Source: an uncultured Eubacteriales bacterium (GTDB lineage: Bacteria; Bacillota; Clostridia; Christensenellales; UMGS416). Taken from it: DNA of 64,000 nucleotides. Each line of letters begins with the position of its first letter. Position 1 is the first letter of the stretch. Both the position numbers and the translations under genes were made by a program. Of this stretch, positions 58,674 through 64,000 are shown piece after piece. The notes beneath the pieces were generated by a model that saw only the letters and a program-made list of their open reading frames with translations, had not been told where the DNA came from and did not search any database. The DNA is taken from assembly GCA_900542005.1 (NCBI GenBank), contig UQLW01000004.1, positions 61,724 to 125,723 of the forward strand. The letters are read 5' to 3'.

Positions 58674-59532
58674 CGGCCATGATTATAACTTCGCCTTCCT
58701 GGACGAGGGCTCCAAGCGCGAAATCCGCCGGGCCGTCCTCCACGCCATTGCCGTCCCCGGCTATCAGGTGCCCTTCGGCTCCCGGGAGCTGCCCATCGGC
58801 CGGGGCTGGGGCACCGGCGGCATCCAGCTGACCATGTCCCTGATCGGCCCCCAAGACCGGCTCAAGGTTATCGACCAGGGCAACGACGACAGCGTCAACG
58901 CGGTCAGCATCAAGCGGCTGATTCAGGCCACCACCGGCGTGGAAACCACCACCGACACTACCGAAGCAGATATCATCCAGTCCCGTCACCGCATCCCTGA
59001 GGAGCCGCTGCGGGCCGACCAGGTGCTGGTGCTGCAGGTGCCCACGCCGGAGCCGCTGCGCAGCGTGGATGCCCATGAGGAGGTCACCCGCCAGCTTCAT
59101 GCCGACGCCGAGTATACCGGGATCTGGGTCAACCTCTTCGAGCAGCTGCTGACCCGGGGCTCCCCCTTCCGGGGGGCGGATCACCCGGTGACGGTGGACG
59201 GCCGCTATGTCATGAATCCCAGCCCCATCCCCCGGTACGATAACCCCAAGCTTCATGAGGCCCAATGCCTGTATCTTTTCGGGGCCGGCAGGGAAAAAAA
59301 GATCTACGCCGTGCCGCCCCATACCCCGGTGGTCTCGCTGGCCTTTGACGACCATCCCTTCCGCCAGGAGGATATGTCCGGCCGCAGATGCCGCCTGTGC
59401 GGCGCGGAGAACGTCTATTTCGACGAGATCTTCGACCCCCAGAGCGGCGAACGCTTCTACCAGTGCTCGGATACCGGCTACTGCCTCAAGCGGCGCAACG
59501 CACAGCAGAAGAAGGAGGAGGCCCATGGATAA
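58660..59532 (+). CDS. phnJ: C-P lyase catalytic subunit PhnJ (radical SAM)
   Basis: A 290-residue protein. The cluster-binding cysteines follow C-x2-C-x21-C-x5-C (CRLC...CSDTGYC) near residues 244-275, the same spacing as in E. coli PhnJ. GRGWGTGGIQL holds the Gly that carries the radical, and MNPSPIPRYDNPK, LFGAGREKKIYAVPP and FDDHPF are invariant. It breaks the carbon-phosphorus bond to give alkane and 5-phosphoribosyl-1,2-cyclic phosphate. The ATG at 58660 is preferred to a TTG three codons upstream. It overlaps phnI and phnK. Confidence 0.97.
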   Translation: MQSNNGHDYNFAFLDEGSKREIRRAVLHAIAVPGYQVPFGSRELPIGRGWGTGGIQLTMSLIGPQDRLKVIDQGNDDSVNAVSIKRLIQATTGVETTTDTTEADIIQSRHRIPEEPLRADQVLVLQVPTPEPLRSVDAHEEVTRQLHADAEYTGIWVNLFEQLLTRGSPFRGADHPVTVDGRYVMNPSPIPRYDNPKLHEAQCLYLFGAGREKKIYAVPPHTPVVSLAFDDHPFRQEDMSGRRCRLCGAENVYFDEIFDPQSGERFYQCSDTGYCLKRRNAQQKKEEAHG

Positions 59533-60361
59533 AAGGACGCCCGTTATGGAGGGTAAGCACATCACCGTCCGCTTTGGCGAGGGCTGCGATTACTGCCGCG
59601 CCCACAGGGAGCTCGATAAGGGGCGCTGCCCCCTATGCCATACCATATGGGCGGTGCGCGACGTCAGCTTCCAGCTCTACCCCGGTGAAATTCTGGGCAT
59701 TGTCGGCGAATCCGGCTCGGGCAAAAGCACGCTGCTCAAAACGCTGTATTTTGACCAGCCCGCCACCTCCGGCGCGGCCTATCTTTCGCTGTATCAGCAG
59801 GGGCAGGCCAATATACTGGATGCCAGCAGCCAGCAGCGCCGCTACCTGCGCAATCACCTGATGGGCATGGTCTATCAAAACCCCATGCTGGGCCTGCGGA
59901 TGAAGCTGTCCTCCGGCGCCAATGTGGCTGAAAAGCTCATCGCTGCCGGTAACCGCGACGCCGGCGGCATGATTGGCCGCAGCACCGAGCTGCTGCGGCA
60001 TGTGGAAATACCCACCGAACGGCTGCGCGACCAGCCCCGGGTCTTTTCCGGCGGCATGCAGCAGCGCGTCCAGATCTCCAAGGCTATCGCCAACAATCCG
60101 CCCATTCTCCTGCTGGACGAGGTGACCACGGGCCTGGATCTGAGCGTACAGGCCAAGGTCCTCGACCTGATCCGTTCCATCCAGAAGGAGCTGGGGATCG
60201 CAATGATGATCGTAAGCCACGACCTGGCCGTGATCCGCATGATGTCTGACCGCACCATGGTCATGCTGGGCGGCCGCGTCGTGGAGGAGGGGCTGACCGA
60301 CCAGATCCTGGAAGACCCCCTCCATGTCTATACGCAGACCCTGGTCAGCTCGCTTTTGTAG
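59525..60361 (+). CDS. phnK: C-P lyase ABC ATPase PhnK with a four-cysteine insert
   Basis: A 278-residue ABC protein: Walker A GESGSGKST (61-69), VYQNPMLGLRMKLSSGANVAEKL, signature FSGGMQQRVQISKAIAN and Walker B ILLLDEVTTGLDLSVQAK. PhnK docks on the core complex and couples ATP hydrolysis to opening it. Unlike the E. coli protein, residues 21-38 carry C-x2-C-x10-C-x2-C (CDYC...CPLC), a likely zinc or metal knuckle in the loop before the first strand. It overlaps phnJ by 8 nt. Confidence 0.94.
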   Translation: MDKRTPVMEGKHITVRFGEGCDYCRAHRELDKGRCPLCHTIWAVRDVSFQLYPGEILGIVGESGSGKSTLLKTLYFDQPATSGAAYLSLYQQGQANILDASSQQRRYLRNHLMGMVYQNPMLGLRMKLSSGANVAEKLIAAGNRDAGGMIGRSTELLRHVEIPTERLRDQPRVFSGGMQQRVQISKAIANNPPILLLDEVTTGLDLSVQAKVLDLIRSIQKELGIAMMIVSHDLAVIRMMSDRTMVMLGGRVVEEGLTDQILEDPLHVYTQTLVSSLL

Positions 60362-60370
60362 GAGGAAGCC

Positions 60371-61606
60371 ATGCAAGATACCGTTATCACCAACGCCGTC
60401 GTCGTCCTTCGGGACCGGGTGCTGGAGAATGCCTCCGTTTACATCCGCAACCAGCTGATCCAGGAGGTTTCCCAGCGGGCCGGCTTTGCCGCCCGCTATG
60501 CCGGCGCCCGCCTGGTCGACGCGGCGGGCGCCTATCTGCTGCCCGGCTTTATCGATATCCACTCGGATAACATCGAGACGGTGATCCAGCCCCGGCCCCA
60601 AAGCATGATCGACTTTGAGCTGGCCATGCGGGAGCAGGAGAAGCAGCTGGTCGCCCAGGGGATCACCACCATGTATCACTCCCTGACGATCATGGATGTG
60701 AGCCGGGGCGGCGGCGAGAACGCGGTCCGCCGCAACCAGCTGCGCAGTCCGGAAAACCTGAAACGGCTGATTAGCCTGATCCGCACCTTCCATGAGGGCG
60801 ACCATATCATCCGCCACCGCTTCCACTGCCGCTATGAGATTACCAACACGGCGGGATACCCCATGCTGCTGGACTTCATCCGCCGGGGCGATATGCAGCT
60901 TCTCTCCTTCATGGACCATACCCCGGGACAGGGGCAATACCGGGATTTGGAATTTTTCAAGCAGCACGTTATGCTGGGCCAGCAGACGGACGCCGAGAAG
61001 GAGCAAATTCTGGCGGAGCGCATGGGCCGGGCCAAGCTCACCGCCGGGCAGCTGGCCGCAGCTGCCGATATGGCCTTTGAGGCCGGCATCCCGATCGCGT
61101 CCCATGACGACGACAGCCCCGCCAAGCTGGACTATGTAACCCAGTCGCTGCATGCCCGCATCTGCGAATTCCCCGTAGAGCTTTCGGTAGCCCGGCGGGC
61201 CCGCCAGCTGGGCATGCAGGTGGTGGTCGGGGCTACCAACGTGCTGATGGGCCGTTCCCACTCCAATAACCTGTCAGCCCTGGAGGCAGTACAAGCCGGC
61301 TGTGCGGATATCCTGGTATCCGACTACTTCCCCGCCGCCATCCTGCACGCAGTATTCCAGCTCAAGGAGCGCGGCCTGCTCACCCTGCCTGAGGCGGTTA
61401 ATATGGCGACCTACAACCCGGCCCGGGCCGTCATGGTGGACGACCGTCTGGGCTCCATCGAGCCGGGCAAGTGCGCCGACCTGCTGCTTGTCAGCAAGAA
61501 AGGGCCCATTCCCGTCATCCTCGCCGCCTTTATCAATGGCGAGGAGGTGGCTACGCTCCACTACCGGAACGACTTCATCGGGGACAATGGGGTGCGCTAT
61601 GATTGA
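60371..61606 (+). CDS. phnM: Triphosphoribosyl phosphonate diphosphatase PhnM
   Basis: A 411-residue amidohydrolase-superfamily enzyme. GFIDIHSDNIETVIQPRP near residue 64 supplies the first metal His. FHCRYEI, the HDDDS stretch and GATNVLMGRSHSNNLS complete the PhnM signature. It removes pyrophosphate from 5'-triphosphoribosyl alkylphosphonate before PhnJ acts. GGAGGAAGCC precedes the ATG. Its stop overlaps the next gene by 8 nt. Confidence 0.95.
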   Translation: MQDTVITNAVVVLRDRVLENASVYIRNQLIQEVSQRAGFAARYAGARLVDAAGAYLLPGFIDIHSDNIETVIQPRPQSMIDFELAMREQEKQLVAQGITTMYHSLTIMDVSRGGGENAVRRNQLRSPENLKRLISLIRTFHEGDHIIRHRFHCRYEITNTAGYPMLLDFIRRGDMQLLSFMDHTPGQGQYRDLEFFKQHVMLGQQTDAEKEQILAERMGRAKLTAGQLAAAADMAFEAGIPIASHDDDSPAKLDYVTQSLHARICEFPVELSVARRARQLGMQVVVGATNVLMGRSHSNNLSALEAVQAGCADILVSDYFPAAILHAVFQLKERGLLTLPEAVNMATYNPARAVMVDDRLGSIEPGKCADLLLVSKKGPIPVILAAFINGEEVATLHYRNDFIGDNGVRYD

Positions 61607-62402
61607 ATCCATCGACGCCATGGCCGCCTTTGCCCGCAGCCTGGTAACCGGATGCGGGCATAAGCTACGGAGCATGCGGCAGTCCGAGGCCCTGCAGGCA
61701 CGCCCCAAGAACGGCCACAGCGATATTGTCACCGATCATGACCTATGGGTGCAGCAATACCTCACCCGTTCTATCCGGAGGGCCTATCCTACCCACAGCG
61801 TGCTGGGCGAGGAAGGGGGAGGCTTTCAGGGAAGCTCGGACTTTACCTGGGTGATCGACCCCATCGACGGCACCACCAACTACCTGCACTACGGCCGGGG
61901 CTACGCCATCTCAGTGGCTCTGCTGCGGGGCGGCGCGCCCGCCTATGGCCTGGTGCTGGACGTGGCGGTGGACAGGCTCCACGAAGGCGGCGTTAGCCCG
62001 GCTGCAGCCTCCGGGGATCAATCGCCGGAGGAGGGGATCCTCCATATGGGCTATAAAACCATGCAGCGCTTCACCCAAATGGGCGCCGACCCCTATGCCC
62101 TGGCGGTGCGGTTCCAGGGGGTGCGGTATATGGGCTGCGCCTCGCTGGAGCTGTGCGCCATCGCCCAGGAGCGCTGCGGCTTTTATGTCAGCACCCACCT
62201 GAAGCTATGGGATTTTGCCGCTGCGGCCGCTATCCTGTCCAGCCAGGGCTGCCGGCTGGCCGCAGCCGAGCTTACCAGCGGCCAGTATTTTGTCTGCGCC
62301 TTCCGCTCGCCAGCGCTGTACCGGCAGTGCGAGCCATATTTCCCCGCCCAGGCGCGCCATGCGCTCAACCTAACAGGAGGTCCATTCCATGCTACAGATT
62401 GA
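61599..62402 (+). CDS. Inositol-monophosphatase-like enzyme inside the phn operon
   Basis: A 267-residue IMPase-family protein with a complete active site: DIVTDHD (42-48), GEEGG (70-74), DPIDGTTNYLH (87-97) and WD at 204-205. The family hydrolyses phosphomonoesters such as inositol-1-phosphate, fructose-1,6-bisphosphate or 3'-phosphoadenosine phosphates with Mg2+. It starts on ATG 61599, overlapping phnM by 8 nt and phnL by 14 nt, so it is co-translated with the C-P lyase. E. coli phn has no such gene. It may dephosphorylate a ribose phosphate or a phosphonate-derived phosphate ester. Confidence 0.9.
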   Translation: MIESIDAMAAFARSLVTGCGHKLRSMRQSEALQARPKNGHSDIVTDHDLWVQQYLTRSIRRAYPTHSVLGEEGGGFQGSSDFTWVIDPIDGTTNYLHYGRGYAISVALLRGGAPAYGLVLDVAVDRLHEGGVSPAAASGDQSPEEGILHMGYKTMQRFTQMGADPYALAVRFQGVRYMGCASLELCAIAQERCGFYVSTHLKLWDFAAAAAILSSQGCRLAAAELTSGQYFVCAFRSPALYRQCEPYFPAQARHALNLTGGPFHATD

Positions 62403-63129
62403 TCAGCTTTCCAAGAAGTTCGTCATGCACATCCGCAGCGACGCCCAGATCGAGGGCTTTGACGGGATCAGCTTCCAGGCCCGGGCCGGCGAGCTGGTGG
62501 CTGTCACCGGCCCCAGCGGTTCCGGCAAATCCTCACTGCTCAAATGCATATACCGCACCTATACGCCCACCGGCGGCCACGCCCGCTATCGATGCCAGGA
62601 CGGCAGCACAGTGGACCTGGCCACAGCCGAGCCCTGGGAGATTATCCATCTCCGGAGCTGTGAAATCGGCTATGTATCCCAATTCTTTAGCGTAATCCCC
62701 CGGGTGTCGGCCATTGATATCCTCACCCAGACCCAGACGGCCCGGGGTGCCGCCGCAGGCGTTGCCCGGGACCGAGCCGCCGAGTACCTGGAAAAGGTAG
62801 GCATCGCACCCCAGCTGTGGGACATGTATCCGGCCACCTTCAGCGGCGGCGAGAAGCAGCGCCTGAACATCGCCAATGCCTTGATTACCAAGCCCCGCCT
62901 GCTGCTGCTGGACGAGCCCACCGCCTCCCTGGACGCCCGCAGCAAGGAATGGGTCATGGGCATGATCCTGGACCTTAAAAAGGAGGGGGCGGCCATGGTT
63001 GGCGTATTCCACGATGAGATCGCCATCCAGACCCTGGCCGATTGGCGCTATGAAATGCGCGAGCGCAAGATGGTGCCCATTGACTATCGGATGGACTATG
63101 CGGCCCAGGAGCTGGCCGCCTATGCCTGA
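62389..63129 (+). CDS. phnL: C-P lyase ABC ATPase PhnL
   Basis: A 246-residue ABC protein. Walker A GPSGSGKSS lies near residue 43, IGYVSQFFSVIPRVSAIDILTQ is the PhnL-specific Q-loop region, signature FSGGEKQRLNIANAL, Walker B LLLLDEPTASLD, and switch region MVGVFHDE. PhnL binds on top of PhnK to form the dual ABC module of the C-P lyase. AGGAGG precedes the ATG inside the IMPase-like gene. Usual length is about 230. Confidence 0.95.
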   Translation: MLQIDQLSKKFVMHIRSDAQIEGFDGISFQARAGELVAVTGPSGSGKSSLLKCIYRTYTPTGGHARYRCQDGSTVDLATAEPWEIIHLRSCEIGYVSQFFSVIPRVSAIDILTQTQTARGAAAGVARDRAAEYLEKVGIAPQLWDMYPATFSGGEKQRLNIANALITKPRLLLLDEPTASLDARSKEWVMGMILDLKKEGAAMVGVFHDEIAIQTLADWRYEMRERKMVPIDYRMDYAAQELAAYA

Positions 63130-63146
63130 ACCGGGAGGAGCCGTCC

Positions 63147-63962
63147 ATGTATGACCTTCACGTCCACTCCCACTGGTCCGACGGCGAGCACGCACCCCAG
63201 GAGCTGGTGTGCATGGCCCGGCAGGCAGGCCTTTCGGGCTTGGCCCTGGCCGATCATGACACGATGCAGGGAATCCCCCAGCTGGAAGCGGCAGGCCACG
63301 CCTGCGGGCTGCCAGTATTCGGCTCGGTAGAGATCAGCTGCACCCAGGCGGACGGGCGGCCGCTGCACCTGCTGGCCTATCAGCTCCCCGAGCAGGGACG
63401 CCCGGCAGTCGAGGACTTTTGCCGCCCGATCCGCCAGGGACGTAACGAAGCCATAGCCCGGTGTACGGCCCAGCTGGCCCAGGCTGGATATCCGGTATCA
63501 CTGGAGGCGGTGCGCCGCTACGCCGGCCCCGGCGGCGACCTGTGCAAGCAATACATCATGCAGGCGCTGATGGACGCCGGCTGCGGCGATGGCCTCTATG
63601 GCGCCCTTTATCAAAGGCTGTTCAAGCGGGGGCCCAAGGGGGAGCCGCCTGTCGCTCCCCTGGCCTTCCCCACTGCCGATCCGGCCGCTGCCGTGCGCTG
63701 CATCGTCCGGGCGGGCGGCAGGGCTGTGCTGGCCCACCCCGGCCAGTATGATAACTTCGCCGCACTGCCCGCCCTGGTCCAGGCCGGGCTTTGGGGAATC
63801 GAAGCCTACCATCCCAAGCACCGCCCCGGCGATATCGAGCGCTGCCTGAAGCTGGCCCATGCCCATGGCCTTGGGATCACCGGCGGCTCGGATTTCCACG
63901 GCCGCTTCGGGGAGGGCGAGGCGCTGGGCGAATGCGGGGTAGCGTCTCTCCCCTTTCTGTAA
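63147..63962 (+). CDS. PHP-domain phosphoesterase, probable PhnP replacement
   Basis: A 271-residue PHP protein. Metal ligands are in YDLHVHSHWSDGEH (H5, H7, D12), LALADHDTM (D36, H37), AVLAHPGQY and the C-terminal ITGGSDFHG. A related PHP protein in an Eggerthella lenta phn cluster is reported to open 5-phosphoribosyl-1,2-cyclic phosphate and then remove the phosphate. No metallo-beta-lactamase-type phnP is present here, so this gene probably fills that step. GGGAGGAG precedes the ATG, 17 nt after phnL. A GC-rich hairpin with flanking A/T seems to begin after the stop but runs off the window. Confidence 0.88.
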   Translation: MYDLHVHSHWSDGEHAPQELVCMARQAGLSGLALADHDTMQGIPQLEAAGHACGLPVFGSVEISCTQADGRPLHLLAYQLPEQGRPAVEDFCRPIRQGRNEAIARCTAQLAQAGYPVSLEAVRRYAGPGGDLCKQYIMQALMDAGCGDGLYGALYQRLFKRGPKGEPPVAPLAFPTADPAAAVRCIVRAGGRAVLAHPGQYDNFAALPALVQAGLWGIEAYHPKHRPGDIERCLKLAHAHGLGITGGSDFHGRFGEGEALGECGVASLPFL

Positions 63963-64000
63963 CCCGCTGACCGTAATATAAAAAGGGCCCCGGCGTTGAT

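Noticed and set aside
59633..61261. Long open frame (542 codons) on the minus strand under phnK and phnM
   Set aside because: Both phn genes are certain from their motifs. The antisense frame has no ribosome site and no recognisable domain.

Overview
The window is GC-rich DNA from what looks like a gut-type Clostridia (Firmicutes) chromosome. Pointers are a class II (Firmicutes-type) galT, a SAM riboswitch ahead of metK, a lone rpsU, LytR-CpsA-Psr, NlpC/P60 and YkuD wall enzymes, a SPFH/zinc-ribbon protein, and many small sugar-catabolism clusters with AraC regulators. A Christensenellales-like organism is possible, but this is only an impression. No rRNA, tRNA, CRISPR array or intact transposase was seen.

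Layout. 0-9.7 kb: a truncated sugar-phosphate isomerase, a DUF5711-like and a CvpA-like membrane protein, an AraC/sulfatase pair, and a DUF4838 protein/BadF-type kinase/SIS isomerase operon that suggests amino-sugar salvage. 9.75-12.7 kb: an AT-rich, apparently imported island with a MerR regulator divergent from a MATE exporter, bordered by two broken genes (a GNAT remnant and a cytidylate-kinase-like remnant). 12.8-16.3 kb: galT, a D-threonine-aldolase-family enzyme and a HAD protein on the minus strand. 16.4-19.9 kb: rpsU, a PadR regulator with a flavodoxin-like/membrane fusion, and a methyltransferase. 20-28.8 kb: a tightly packed minus-strand glycan cluster (Gfo/Idh/MocA, nucleotidyltransferase, SnoaL-like, heparinase II/III-like, FAD oxidoreductase, a possible ADP-ribosyltransferase-fold protein, a TIM-barrel hydrolase) divergent from a sialidase-like beta-propeller. 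28.9-52.9 kb: mixed housekeeping, cell-wall and sugar genes, including two UroD-family proteins, a DUF1538 membrane protein with a tandem P-II-like partner, a GH3 beta-glucosidase, an LCP protein, and metK under a complete promoter/SAM aptamer/terminator.

The last 11 kb (53.1-64.0 kb) is a near-complete carbon-phosphorus lyase operon: phnD, phnC, phnE, a second phnE, phnG, phnH, phnI, phnJ, phnK, phnM, an inositol-monophosphatase-like gene, phnL and a PHP-domain phosphoesterase, with a GntR/UTRA regulator upstream on the opposite strand. The PhnGHIJ core with PhnK and PhnL converts imported phosphonates to 5-phosphoribosyl-1,2-cyclic phosphate. PhnM removes pyrophosphate before the C-P cleavage. 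The PHP protein probably replaces PhnP in opening the cyclic ester. The IMPase-like protein has no counterpart in the E. coli operon, and its fixed place inside the translationally coupled run is the most interesting metabolic lead here. The second lead is the candidate ADP-ribosyltransferase-fold protein at 21.4-22.1 kb.
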